From positions 1 through 16,648 of the forward strand of contig WRMU01000012.1 in NCBI GenBank assembly GCA_009776965.1: 16,648 nucleotides of DNA. The letters are read 5' to 3'. The stretch is from Microgenomates group bacterium. GTDB taxonomy: Bacteria > Patescibacteriota > Microgenomatia > UBA1400 > PJMF01. The notes under the pieces were generated by a model. It was not told the origin of the DNA and did not search any database. It saw only the letters and a list, made by a program, of their open reading frames with translations. The position numbers were made by a program, and so were the translations under genes. Of this stretch, positions 1 to 7,094 are shown piece by piece (the stretch's first letter is position 1; each line of letters begins with the position of its first letter).

Positions 1-81
1 GGGGGGGGGGGGAGGGGGGGAGGGGGTGGGGGGGGTGAGTGGGGGGGGGAGGGGGGAAGGAGAGGGAGTGGGAGAGGGAGT
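1..81. repeat. Low-complexity G-rich tract at the window edge
   Basis: Bases 1-56 are almost all G on the plus strand, with only a few A and T interruptions, followed by a G/A-rich stretch to about 81. On the minus strand it reads in frame as a Pro-rich tail (mixed Pro, Ser, Thr, Leu) of the PBP. It may be a genuine proline-rich C-terminus that stopped the assembly, or a poly-G sequencing artefact fused to a real Pro/Ser/Thr tail. The A/G mixture at 57-81 encodes a more ordinary TPSPTPSPSP pattern and looks more trustworthy than the first 56 bases. Confidence 0.7.
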
Positions 82-2640
82 ATTGTTCCAGCTTTGGCCA
101 CCAGTGCCGATGCGGAAGCGGGAGCTGGCGGCTTCTTTGCCATCACGAGAGCGAGCAGAACCCCAAACTTCAAAACGACCACTGCCAAAATCAATTTCTA
201 ACTCACATTCACGGCCAGAACACTCTTTTTTGGTCTCGCCATTAACAATAATCTTGCTGCTTTCCACCCCAACACCGCTATCCGAAACAACTTTGACGCG
301 CAATTTAGTTTCGGAATAGTTGCGTTCATTGTCTAGGCCTTCGAGGCGGACATAAAGATCGCGATTGTCGCCACACATTTCGGTGGGCGGGCGATAAATG
401 CCGTCAGCGCCCTCCTTCCAATTGTCAATGCCTTCCTGCCAGCGGTTCTTACCGTCCTGACTATAGGGATCAAACTCAGCAATGATGATATATTCTTTCT
501 CGTCATAACCGCCAGCAGCGATTTGGGCAGCGGTGGCGAGTTTGTCCTCGCCATGACAAACTTTAAGGCGAACATGGATGGGGTCGGCGTCATTGGAAAT
601 AGTGCCGCGGACGAACTTGGCCATCTTAGTTTCAAAACCATCATGGGCGCGATAACCACTAATTCTATCCACCTCAATGGTTTCAATATTATCGGGGACA
701 TCGAAGGGGTCGGCTTTGTAGCCGAGCTCAAGGAGGCGATCAATTACGCGTCGCCAGATGGGGGTGGCTCCGGAAATGCCGCTGACCAAGCCGCCCATGG
801 GGCTATTGTCATTGTTCCCCACCCAAGCATTAACAATAAAGTTTTTATTCCAGCCTACGGTCCAGTTGTCACGCAGGTCATTGGTGGTACCAGTTTTGAC
901 AGCGATATTACGACTGGCATTAAGACGCGAGCCAGCCCCGAAAGTATAGGCGCGAGAAGCATCTTCGCTGAGAATGTCGTTGATGAGATAGGTTTCTCCG
1001 GGGGAGAAAACTTGTTTTTGCTGGGCGTGTTTATGTTCATAAATTACTCGGCCGCTGCGATCTTCAACTTTGAGAATGGCAACGGGGGCGACTTTTTTGC
1101 CAGAGGTGGCGAAGGCACTATAAGCAGAGGTGAGCTCGAGCATGCGGACTTCGGCGCCACCGAGGGTGACAGCGAGACCAAAGCGTTTGAGGTTGGCGGC
1201 AGTGGGCTCAAAAGTGCTAATACCAGCATCAAAGGCAAGTTGGAGGAAATCGGGCAAACCGACATGGGCTAGAGCTTTGACGGCGGGAATATTGAGCGAA
1301 TTACCGAGGGCAAAACGTAGGGTGACCGGACCATTAAAACGGCCATTATAGTTTTGAGGGCGATAGGGTTGATCGAAGTCGGTGGAAGCGAAAGATGTGG
1401 AGACATCGGCAATGAGGGTTTCGGCAGTGGCGCCCTGCTGGAGAAAGGCCAGATAGGTGAGGGGCTTAATTGAGGACCCCGGCTGGCGCAAGCCGTCAAC
1501 TATCATATTAAACTGGCCATCAATTTCTTTGCTAAAAAAATCAACACTGCCGACCATAGCGAGAATCTCGCCGGTTTGAGGAGCCATGACTAAACTGGCG
1601 CCATTACTGACTTTGTTGGCAGCGATTTTTTCCACTTCTTCGGCAACGATAACTTGCACGTCGTTTTGGAGCTCGAGGTCAAGGGAAGTGGTGATGCTCA
1701 GGCCCCCAGCTTCGGCCATTTCTTCGCCATACATTTCGGCGAGCAAATCCTTAACATAAAAAACAAAATGGGGGGCGTTGATGGAAGAAACTTGTTTTTC
1801 AAAACTGATTTCGTTTAATTCCTCAAGGGCGGATAGATATTCGTCGTGGCTGAGATAGCTATCCTCCACCATGCGGCGCAGAACGCCTTGGGCGCGGGCG
1901 CGCCACATCAACTCTCCCGAGGAATTGGTACGGCCAGCAAAAGGAGAATAAGCGGAAGGACTCTGAGGGAGGCCGGCGAGAATGGCCGCTTCGGCGATAG
2001 TGAGTTCGCTGGCGGGTTTATTAAAATAGACTTTGGCGGCCGTGCCTACGCCATAGACATTACCGCCATAAGGCGCTTCGCTGAGATAGAGATGGAGGAT
2101 CTCGTCTTTGTCGTAGTAGCTTTCGAGCTGCATGGAGAGAATGATTTCTTTGAACTTGCGGGTGACTGTGCGCTCATTAGAAAGGAGCATGTTTTTGATG
2201 AGCTGTTGGGTGAGGGTGGAGCCGCCGACGACGCGCTGGCGGGTGAGGTAGTAATAAGGAAGACGCAAAACAGTGAGGAGATCGAAGCCTTTGTGGTGAT
2301 AAAAATCTTTATCTTCGATGGCGATGGTGGCTTGTTTCATGCGCTCAGAAATCTGATCAAAGTCGATGGGTTCACGACGGGCATCACCATAAACGTCATA
2401 AAGGAGAGCGCCGTGGCGATCATAGATTTTGGTGCTAAAACCACTCTGGCGGACAACATTGTTGGGTGAGGGAAGGATGGAGTTAAAATAGAAAAAAAAG
2501 ATGGTGAAAACGATCATGATCAGGAGAACACCAAGGGCAAAAATAATGGAGAGGAGACGAGCCAACTTTAGGCGCCAGATAACCTTACTGTCGCGCTTTT
2601 TGTTAGGCAGCAGGGAGCGTAAAGAAATCTTTTTCTTCAT
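1..2640 (-). CDS. mrcA: Penicillin-binding protein 1A, bifunctional transglycosylase/transpeptidase (3' end cut by window edge)
   Basis: The minus frame is open for 880 codons from ATG at 2640 to base 1, with no stop, so the C-terminus is missing. Residues about 28-52 form a signal anchor after a basic N-terminus. The GT51 glycosyltransferase domain follows: EDKDFYHHKGFD (109-120, first catalytic Glu), GGSTLTQQLIKN (139-150), RKFKEIILSMQLE (161-173) and LYLSEAPYGGNVYGVG (184-199). The transpeptidase domain has all three penicillin-binding motifs: SSIK with Ser389 as predicted nucleophile, SLN at 448-450, and KTGT at 582-585. By family knowledge it polymerises lipid II glycan strands and cross-links peptides outside the membrane. 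The residues after about 855 become a Pro/Ser/Thr tail. The start overlaps the stop of the upstream holB-like gene (TAATG) and has no Shine-Dalgarno sequence, suggesting translational coupling. Identification is firm; the extent of the tail is not. Confidence 0.95.
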   Translation of the reverse strand, partial: MKKKISLRSLLPNKKRDSKVIWRLKLARLLSIIFALGVLLIMIVFTIFFFYFNSILPSPNNVVRQSGFSTKIYDRHGALLYDVYGDARREPIDFDQISERMKQATIAIEDKDFYHHKGFDLLTVLRLPYYYLTRQRVVGGSTLTQQLIKNMLLSNERTVTRKFKEIILSMQLESYYDKDEILHLYLSEAPYGGNVYGVGTAAKVYFNKPASELTIAEAAILAGLPQSPSAYSPFAGRTNSSGELMWRARAQGVLRRMVEDSYLSHDEYLSALEELNEISFEKQVSSINAPHFVFYVKDLLAEMYGEEMAEAGGLSITTSLDLELQNDVQVIVAEEVEKIAANKVSNGASLVMAPQTGEILAMVGSVDFFSKEIDGQFNMIVDGLRQPGSSIKPLTYLAFLQQGATAETLIADVSTSFASTDFDQPYRPQNYNGRFNGPVTLRFALGNSLNIPAVKALAHVGLPDFLQLAFDAGISTFEPTAANLKRFGLAVTLGGAEVRMLELTSAYSAFATSGKKVAPVAILKVEDRSGRVIYEHKHAQQKQVFSPGETYLINDILSEDASRAYTFGAGSRLNASRNIAVKTGTTNDLRDNWTVGWNKNFIVNAWVGNNDNSPMGGLVSGISGATPIWRRVIDRLLELGYKADPFDVPDNIETIEVDRISGYRAHDGFETKMAKFVRGTISNDADPIHVRLKVCHGEDKLATAAQIAAGGYDEKEYIIIAEFDPYSQDGKNRWQEGIDNWKEGADGIYRPPTEMCGDNRDLYVRLEGLDNERNYSETKLRVKVVSDSGVGVESSKIIVNGETKKECSGRECELEIDFGSGRFEVWGSARSRDGKEAASSRFRIGTGGQSWNNTPSPTPSPSPLPPPLTPPTPSPPPPPP

Positions 2641-3347
2641 TAGGGGTTAATTTTATCAAAAAGAGAGCTGATTTGCAAAAAAAGGTCGCTTAAAACCAGT
2701 TTGGGGGAGACATTGGCGAGAAGGTATTGGTAGGACTTCTGGATGAGGTCGAGAGCGGGGATGGCGAGGGCGGGATTATCTTCGAGATGAAGGCGATAAA
2801 GATTGACGAGTTCGGGGAAAAATAAATGGAGGGCGTTTCTTTCGAGGGCGGTCTTAGTGTCATCTTCCTGAGCGTCAACCAGAGGAACGAGAGCGGCAAG
2901 AAGCCCTTCGGAGTCGACAACAATCGCGCCGGCAGATTTGGTTTTAAGAACAGAGAATTGCCAGTCGTTGAGGATGGCCGCGGGGATTTTAGACTGAGAC
3001 TTAGTTTTCGGAGAGGAGAGATGAACGCGAGATTGAATGGTGGGGAGGATTTTGGTGAGGTTGCTAGTGGCGAGGAAAAAATGGATGTTGGAAGGCGGTT
3101 CTTCGAGGATTTTGAGGAGGGCGTTTTGGGCGGAGATGGAGGCCATTTCTAAATTGGGCAAAAGGAGAGCACTGGAAGATGAGGAAGGGAGAGTTTGAGA
3201 GAGAGAAATAAGCTCACGGATATCATCGACGAGAATGCCGCAGGGGAAAATAGAAGCGGGGGGAATGCTTCGAGAGAGGGCTTGCTGCAAAAGAAAATCG
3301 GAGTGAGAAATATTTTTAGGAAGAAGGAAAAGTTGAGGCGCTGCCAT
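2640..3347 (-). CDS. holB: DNA polymerase III delta'-like (HolB/clamp-loader family) protein, short form
   Basis: The 235-residue product has the best-conserved stretch of the DnaX/delta' AAA+ family: SAQNALLKILEEPP at 72-85, then a sensor-1-like FLATSN and KILPTIQSRV (99-108). These are the segments that pack in the clamp-loader pentamer. No P-loop is visible, and the N-terminal part before the signature is only about 70 residues, so the protein is shorter than usual delta' subunits (normally over 300 residues). The predicted role is a structural, non-ATP-binding clamp-loader subunit at the replication fork. The ATG at 3347 is chosen over the in-frame TTG at 3362 because a TATAAT box on this strand ends 6 bases before the ATG and overlaps the TTG region, so the mRNA is probably leaderless. 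The stop codon overlaps the PBP start as TAATG, implying a two-gene operon. Confidence 0.78.
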   Translation of the reverse strand: MAAPQLFLLPKNISHSDFLLQQALSRSIPPASIFPCGILVDDIRELISLSQTLPSSSSSALLLPNLEMASISAQNALLKILEEPPSNIHFFLATSNLTKILPTIQSRVHLSSPKTKSQSKIPAAILNDWQFSVLKTKSAGAIVVDSEGLLAALVPLVDAQEDDTKTALERNALHLFFPELVNLYRLHLEDNPALAIPALDLIQKSYQYLLANVSPKLVLSDLFLQISSLFDKINP

Positions 3348-3353
3348 GAGGAG

Positions 3354-3381
3354 ATTATACAAGAAAACATGTTATAATCAA
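3354..3381 (-). promoter_or_regulatory. Promoter of the holB-mrcA operon, leaderless type
   Basis: On the minus strand a perfect TATAAT (3359 to 3354) is preceded by TTGATT (3381 to 3376) with a 16-bp spacer. The -10 box ends 6 bases before the ATG at 3347, so transcription should begin at or within a base or two of the start codon. The element sits back to back with the tyrS promoter in a 39-bp gap. Confidence 0.65.
3370..3378 (+). promoter_or_regulatory. Extended -10 promoter of tyrS
   Basis: TGTTATAAT is a perfect extended -10 (TGn plus TATAAT). No good -35 hexamer lies 16-18 bp upstream. The box ends 8 bases before the tyrS ATG at 3387, and the gap has no Shine-Dalgarno sequence, so the mRNA is predicted to be nearly leaderless. 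Confidence 0.65.
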
Positions 3382-3386
3382 ACGAT

Positions 3387-4541
3387 ATGAAAAAACCTAC
3401 CCTTGAGGACATCAAAAAAGTTTTGGAGCGCGGGGTGGAAAAAGTGTATCCGGACGTGGAGGGGCTGGCGAAGTTAATTCAAGAAAAAAAAATTAAATTA
3501 TATTTAGGTATTGACCCGACGGGAGGAACGTTGCATTTGGGGCATGGCGTGGTGCTGAGAAAATTGCAGCAATTCGCGGAGTTGGGATGCGAGACGATAT
3601 TATTAATCGGGAATGGGACAGTAAGAATTGGCGATCCAACCGGAAAGGATAGTTCGCGGCCGATGTTGACTGACGAGGAGATTGAACAAAACTTTGCGAC
3701 TTGGAAAAGACAAGCGAGTAAGATTTTGGATTTTAGTAAAATCACCATTGCGCATAATGGAGATTGGTTGGATAAACTGACTTATGCGCAGATGGTGAAG
3801 TTGATGGCAAAAACGACAGTACAGCAATTGATGGAGCGGGATATGTTTCAACAGAGAATAAAGGATGGGTTGCCAATTTTTGGGCATGAAATTATTTATC
3901 CGCTGCTGCAGGGATATGACAGCGTGGCGATGGAAGTGGATTTGGAAATTGGAGGGAGCGATCAAACATTTAATATGTTGATGGGGCGGCATTTGATGAA
4001 GGAGTATTTGGGGAGGGAAAAGTTTGTGCTGACCACTCCGATTATTGATGGATTTGACGGGAGGAAAATGAGCAAGAGTTTTGGTAATTTTGTGGCGTTG
4101 GAGGCGAAGGCTGAGGAGATGTATGGGAAGTTGATGAGTATGAGCGATGAGATGATTTGGCAGTATTTTGAGATTTTGACGGACGAGGAAATGAGTAACA
4201 TTAAAAAAATGCAGAGACAGGTGGCGGAGGGCGAAAATCCGATGGTGTTTAAGAAAAAATTAGCGAGAGAAATTACGAAGTTTTATCACGGAGAAGAAGG
4301 GGCAAAAAAGGCGGCGGCGGGTTTTGAGCGGACAGTGCAAAATAAAGAATTGCCAGAAGAAATGCCGGAAGTGGTGGTAGAGAGAGCTGGCTTGTCGCTG
4401 CTGGAATTAGCAAGGTTGGCACAGCCGGAGGAGAGTAATGCTAATTTGAAAAGGTTGGTGGCGCAGGGAGGGGTGGAGTTGGTGGAGGAGGATGTGTTGC
4501 GGGTGGGAAAGAGGCGGTACTATAGAATTGTGGTTAAGTAA
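3387..4541 (+). CDS. tyrS: Tyrosyl-tRNA synthetase
   Basis: The 384-residue class I aminoacyl-tRNA synthetase charges tRNA-Tyr with tyrosine in the cytoplasm. The Rossmann-fold signatures are visible: LYLGIDPTGGTLHLGHG (38-54) contains the HIGH-class motif HLGH at 50-53, IGDPTGK is at 81-87, GGSDQTFNMLMGR (189-201) forms part of the active site, and GRKMSKS (225-231) is the KMSKS loop. The last 60 or so residues (NLKRLVAQGGVELVEEDVLR) are an S4-like RNA-binding domain. Length and domain order are normal for the shorter bacterial TyrRS subgroup, so the gene looks intact and functional. It is divergent from holB. Its 3' end overlaps the 3' end of the convergent lemA gene by 8 bp. Confidence 0.97.
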   Translation: MKKPTLEDIKKVLERGVEKVYPDVEGLAKLIQEKKIKLYLGIDPTGGTLHLGHGVVLRKLQQFAELGCETILLIGNGTVRIGDPTGKDSSRPMLTDEEIEQNFATWKRQASKILDFSKITIAHNGDWLDKLTYAQMVKLMAKTTVQQLMERDMFQQRIKDGLPIFGHEIIYPLLQGYDSVAMEVDLEIGGSDQTFNMLMGRHLMKEYLGREKFVLTTPIIDGFDGRKMSKSFGNFVALEAKAEEMYGKLMSMSDEMIWQYFEILTDEEMSNIKKMQRQVAEGENPMVFKKKLAREITKFYHGEEGAKKAAAGFERTVQNKELPEEMPEVVVERAGLSLLELARLAQPEESNANLKRLVAQGGVELVEEDVLRVGKRRYYRIVVK

Positions 4542-5064
4542 AACTTTCTTCCGGTTTAAGATTGAAGATGGCAGCAACGATGGAGGAGGGAGCGGTGATG
4601 ATAGCCTTATTATATTGAGCAACTAAGTCGATGAGGAGATGGCGAGAGAGAGCGGTTTTATCGGCAGTGACTTCAAATTGTTTTATCAATTCCTGAGAGT
4701 CAGCGTCGGAGAGAAGTTGGGGACTACTCTCCCCCACTGACCTAATACCACTTAAAACTTCTCCAATACTGGTGATGGCGGCGGTGATATGGTCGTCGGT
4801 GGGGCTGGCGAGAGCAGTTTCAATGGCGGCACTGCTGCGAGAGAGAGCGCTGGAGATGTCTGAGCTGAGTTGGCTAGAGTTTTTGACCGCCTCGTCCAAC
4901 TCAGGAATTAGGTCGGCTTGTTTTTTTAATTGATTGCTGATTTCTTGGAGGGTGCTTTGGATGCGGTTTTTGAGTTGTTTGAAAGTATGGCGAACTACGC
5001 CAATATAAGAAGCTAAAAGGCTAAAGATAAGGACAGAAATGATAATTCCCCACATAATCAACAT
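4534..5064 (-). CDS. lemA: LemA family membrane-anchored protein
   Basis: The 176-residue protein starts with one hydrophobic segment (about 3-24), followed by a long helical region. LemA hallmarks are seen: LKNRIQSTLQEISNQLKKQADLIPELDEAVK (31-61) corresponds to the family pattern in which a qLKrRaDLIPnLv element begins the helical bundle, and YNKAIITAPSSIVAAIFNLKPEESF near the end corresponds to the YN-fPs-A-F ending. The molecular role of LemA is not well settled; a short outside N-terminus, one membrane helix and a cytoplasmic or extracytoplasmic coiled-coil bundle are typical. The ATG at 5064 (or 5055) is preferred over the in-frame ATG at 5148, because the extra 28 residues are unlike the family and overlap the divergent promoter at 5142-5170. 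Its tail overlaps tyrS. Confidence 0.8.
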   Translation of the reverse strand: MLIMWGIIISVLIFSLLASYIGVVRHTFKQLKNRIQSTLQEISNQLKKQADLIPELDEAVKNSSQLSSDISSALSRSSAAIETALASPTDDHITAAITSIGEVLSGIRSVGESSPQLLSDADSQELIKQFEVTADKTALSRHLLIDLVAQYNKAIITAPSSIVAAIFNLKPEESFT

Positions 5065-5141
5065 GATAGCATAAAAATAGAGAGAGATAAACTGGGGATG
5101 GGGGCAGATGGTGTTTAATTGACCAGATATGTAAAGCATGC

Positions 5142-5170
5142 TTGACAAAATGTAAAAGATACTTTACAAT
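5142..5170 (+). promoter_or_regulatory. Consensus sigma-70 promoter for the membrane protein/Xre pair
   Basis: TTGACA at 5142-5147 and TACAAT at 5165-5170 are separated by exactly 17 bp. The transcript would start near 5177, about 18 bases before the first ATG. It is the only promoter in the window with a full consensus -35 at ideal spacing. Confidence 0.75.
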
Positions 5171-5194
5171 GACCTCACATAGTAAATTATAGAA

Positions 5195-5599
5195 ATGAAG
5201 GCTATGAAAAAAAACTTTTTATCAAATGTGGTGGTGGCAGTGGTGATGTTGGGGGCGGTGGCGCTGCAATTTATAACTGGCTCAATTGAAGTGTCAGTTG
5301 ATTTTATGTTGCCATTTTTGGGGAGTTTATTGGCGATGTTTTTGGTTTTATGGTTTATACGCAGGAGAAGGACAGAGATGGTTATTGATGAGCGGACTAA
5401 ATCGGTGATGGCTCGGGCAAATGGCATGACAGTATTAATGGTGGTGGTGGGCGGATTGGTGGGGAGCAATATTGCGGGAGCGCTAACTCCTTATTATCCC
5501 GAATTAAAAGTGGTGACGACAACTTTGCTTTGGGTGACGGTGGCGGCAAGTTTGATGAGAGGTCTTTTTTATCTTTGGTATGATAAGAAAATGAGTTAA
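5195..5599 (+). CDS. Small four-helix membrane protein (DUF2178-like)
   Basis: The 134-residue protein has four hydrophobic segments: about 9-30, 36-55, 78-98 and 106-127. The central loop between helices 2 and 3 contains RRRRTEMVIDERTKSVMARA. The DER-t-x-x-x-x-A pattern and the two-plus-two helix arrangement resemble the DUF2178 group of predicted membrane proteins, which are often encoded beside a small Xre regulator. That is the case here: the stop codon overlaps the ATG of the HTH gene as TAATG. The start could be 5195 or the second ATG at 5204; neither has a clear Shine-Dalgarno sequence at good spacing. Function is unknown. The linked regulator suggests autoregulation of the pair or a membrane-sensing role, which is inference only. 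Confidence 0.7.
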   Translation: MKAMKKNFLSNVVVAVVMLGAVALQFITGSIEVSVDFMLPFLGSLLAMFLVLWFIRRRRTEMVIDERTKSVMARANGMTVLMVVVGGLVGSNIAGALTPYYPELKVVTTTLLWVTVAASLMRGLFYLWYDKKMS

Positions 5600-5793
5600 T
5601 GAAAGTTCATTTAAGACGCATTCGCCAGATCAATAATCTAACCCAAGAGGAATTAGCTAAATCTTTGGGGGTCAGCCGTCAGACCATCAATGCGATTGAG
5701 ACGGGTCGCTATCAGCCATCTTTAATTTTGGCTATGGAAATAGCGAGGTTTTTTAAGATGTCGGTGGAGGAGATGTTTGAGGTGGGAAGGTAG
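5599..5793 (+). CDS. Xre-family helix-turn-helix transcriptional regulator, minimal form
   Basis: The 64-residue protein is almost only a Cro/C1-type HTH: LRRIRQINNLTQEELAKSLG with SRQTINAIETGRYQPS (recognition helix about 27-36) and a final EIARFFKMSVEEMFE helix. This is the compact group of Firmicutes-like regulators in which the DNA-binding domain is the whole protein. It is translationally coupled to the membrane protein (TAATG) and expressed from the same consensus promoter. It ends 2 bases before the left repeat of the integrated element, so it is probably the first chromosomal gene outside the element. Targets are unknown; self-regulation at the 5142 promoter is plausible. Confidence 0.9.
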   Translation: MKVHLRRIRQINNLTQEELAKSLGVSRQTINAIETGRYQPSLILAMEIARFFKMSVEEMFEVGR

Positions 5794-5794
5794 G

Positions 5795-5824
5795 GTTGGC
5801 GCAATGTGGAATGGTATCGAACCA
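5795..5824. repeat. Putative attL: imperfect copy of the tRNA-Ile 3' end
   Basis: Read on the minus strand it still contains a T-arm-like TTCGATA loop in an AATGG/CCATT stem and a TGCGCCA acceptor-like end, but six extra bases lie between them and no 5' tRNA half follows, so it cannot be a functional tRNA. It overlaps an 8-bp inverted repeat AATGGTAT/ATACCATT (5811-5817 region and 5827-5834). Confidence 0.55.
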
Positions 5825-5937
5825 TTATACCATTACTTGAGAGAGTTATAGAAGTAGTGGAGAGATGGTTCACGCCAGAGGAGGTAGGTTTTGTCTCGAG
5901 TTTCGCTTATTAGTATTACCATTATTGTAATCGTAAT

Positions 5938-6327
5938 ATGAAAGAAAATGGATTAATTCCGGTTACTAAACGAACCAAGGATGAAGCAAGAGAAATCAGT
6001 AAAAGAGGCGGAATTGCTAGTGGTAGATCACGCCGACTAAAACGCTCTATGCGTGAAACTGCAATGACCTTACTTGAGGAGGGAATAAAGCCAGATAAAC
6101 TCCCCAAAAACCTCAAAGAGATAGCTCTTTTAGCGTCGAAGGATAAGTGCAAAAAAGTTGATTGGCAGGTAATGATGATGATGGGACAGCTAGCTAATGC
6201 TGCGTCTGGAAACCCAAGAAGTGCTAAGTTTATTATCGATTTACTAGGAGAGGCGACAGCACAAGATGAGGAGTTGAGTAAAGTGGACAAGATGTTGATA
6301 CAGCTAGATGAGGTTATGAACTGCTGA
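5938..6327 (+). CDS. Small phage/mobile-element-associated protein with RGG-ASG motif
   Basis: The 129-residue soluble protein begins with NGLIPVTKRTKDEAREISKRGG followed by IASGRSRRLKRSMRETAMTLLEE. This reproduces the pattern of small proteins common in Firmicutes prophages and integrative elements, in which an R-x-GG-x-ASG-x-xRR basic stretch is followed by a helical region ending in SAKFIIDLLGE. Some are annotated near terminase small subunits or as DUF5681-like, but their role is not established. The basic N-terminal third suggests nucleic-acid binding. There is no clear Shine-Dalgarno sequence; TTGTCT (5891) and TATTAC (5914) with a 17-bp spacer may be its promoter, giving a very short leader. 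It is the first gene inside the element after attL and converges on the minus-strand membrane-protein gene. Confidence 0.6.
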   Translation: MKENGLIPVTKRTKDEAREISKRGGIASGRSRRLKRSMRETAMTLLEEGIKPDKLPKNLKEIALLASKDKCKKVDWQVMMMMGQLANAASGNPRSAKFIIDLLGEATAQDEELSKVDKMLIQLDEVMNC

Positions 6328-6374
6328 AAAATAGTGATGTTGTGAACTTTGTTACTGCATTATTTTTATGTATT

Positions 6375-6920
6375 TTATTTAACTTCAACCCAGCTATCTT
6401 CTAAAACCTGACCAAAATATTTCAAAATGATAGTGACACCTTCAGAACTCACAAAATCTTCAGTTACTGCTTGATTTTTATTTAGCCTTACCTTTCCACC
6501 ATTCCCAAAATCTAAGCTGACGACTTCCCATTCATATCCAAAATCATCTTTTAAGAGAGCATCAGTAATTCTGCTTGCCCGAGTCTGAGAAACATCAGTC
6601 AAGGTGAGTCCGAAAGGATAATCATTTTCACCCATATCCACTTCGATAAAAACTTCTTTCTCTACAATCTCAGCCCTTTTCAAACTTTCACCTTCACCCA
6701 GCCACCAGTCACTAAACTCAGAAAGCTGCTTAGTTAAATCAAGAGCTGTCTGGTTGACTAGGTTATTCTCAGCAGCAATTTCTGCGGATTTTTCCAACTC
6801 TGTGTCTGGCTTGATGTTTGCAAGTACAATCAATCCAAAGAAGATCGCAATAACGACTAAGAATAAGATCACAACCCACGGTTGTTTATACCAATGAGAT
6901 TGTTTTTTTGTTTCTGTCAT
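6375..6920 (-). CDS. Membrane-anchored protein of unknown function, element cargo
   Basis: The 181-residue protein has a short basic cytoplasmic N-terminus (MTETKKQSHWYKQPW), one transmembrane helix at about 16-36 (VVILFLVVIAIFFGLIVLAN) and a mostly acidic outer domain of about 140 residues with a helical first part (ELEKSAEIAAENNLVNQTALDLTKQL) and a beta-rich second part. I do not recognise the domain. The anchor plus secreted-domain layout resembles small lipoprotein-like or host-interaction proteins on integrative elements, but nothing shows a function. AAGG lies 6 bases before the ATG as a weak Shine-Dalgarno site. The 168-base leader upstream is unusually structured and has its own extended -10 promoter (see that entry), so expression is probably regulated after initiation of transcription. 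Confidence 0.75.
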   Translation of the reverse strand: MTETKKQSHWYKQPWVVILFLVVIAIFFGLIVLANIKPDTELEKSAEIAAENNLVNQTALDLTKQLSEFSDWWLGEGESLKRAEIVEKEVFIEVDMGENDYPFGLTLTDVSQTRASRITDALLKDDFGYEWEVVSLDFGNGGKVRLNKNQAVTEDFVSSEGVTIILKYFGQVLEDSWVEVK

Positions 6921-7091
6921 AAGCGCCTTAGGTTTATTGTTTGTAATTCAAGTACTGTCTCTTAAACCAAAAAAGACAGCCCTCTAAGCCGTAGTCACCT
7001 CTAAAGTTTCCAAGCTGTCAGACGAGAGCTGTCTGTTTCTACTTGGAAACCATTAGCTTTTTTAGTTATTTAGAGGTGACTATAAAGCTAA
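6921..7091 (-). promoter_or_regulatory. Structured 5' leader RNA, candidate attenuator/riboswitch-like element
   Basis: Read on the minus strand from the promoter at 7095-7103, this leader contains several mutually compatible and competing pairings. P1 is a perfect 14-bp stem (7069-7082 with 6992-7005). P2 is a perfect 9-bp stem directly stacked on its 3' side (7042-7050 with 7006-7014), leaving an 18-base bulge (7051-7068). An apical 5-bp hairpin is CAGAC/GTCTG (7031-7035 with 7019-7023). The bulge can pair with the 5' end (TTAGCTTT at 7053-7060 with AAAGCTAA at 7084-7091), which would be a pseudoknot. Further on, GGGCTGTCT (6982 to 6974) is followed by six U (6974-6969) and can pair with AGACAGCTC (7034 to 7026), making a terminator-like arm that breaks the apical hairpin; CTGTCT/AGACAG (6979-6974 with 6960-6955) is a third alternative. 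The pairs are seen; the regulatory role is inference. Confidence 0.6.
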
Positions 7092-7094
7092 ATT

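Noticed and set aside
1..60. G-quadruplex regulatory element
   Set aside because: The tract is at the assembly edge and may be a sequencing artefact, so no structural claim is justified.
523..1272. Plus-strand open frame of 249 codons, Gly/Ala/Ile rich
   Set aside because: It is antisense to the PBP transpeptidase domain, where the minus frame shows SSIK, SLN and KTGT; no ribosome binding site or family match.
1846..2469. Plus-strand open frame of 207 codons
   Set aside because: It is antisense to the GT51 domain of the same PBP, and the biased composition follows from the real gene.
5795..5834. A complete second tRNA at the left repeat
   Set aside because: Only a T-arm-like hairpin and an acceptor-like end are present; no matching 5' acceptor, D-arm or anticodon arm within 100 bases.
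6955..7091. CRISPR array or IS terminal repeats
   Set aside because: The repeats are inverted and nested rather than regularly spaced direct repeats, and no transposase or cas gene is adjacent.
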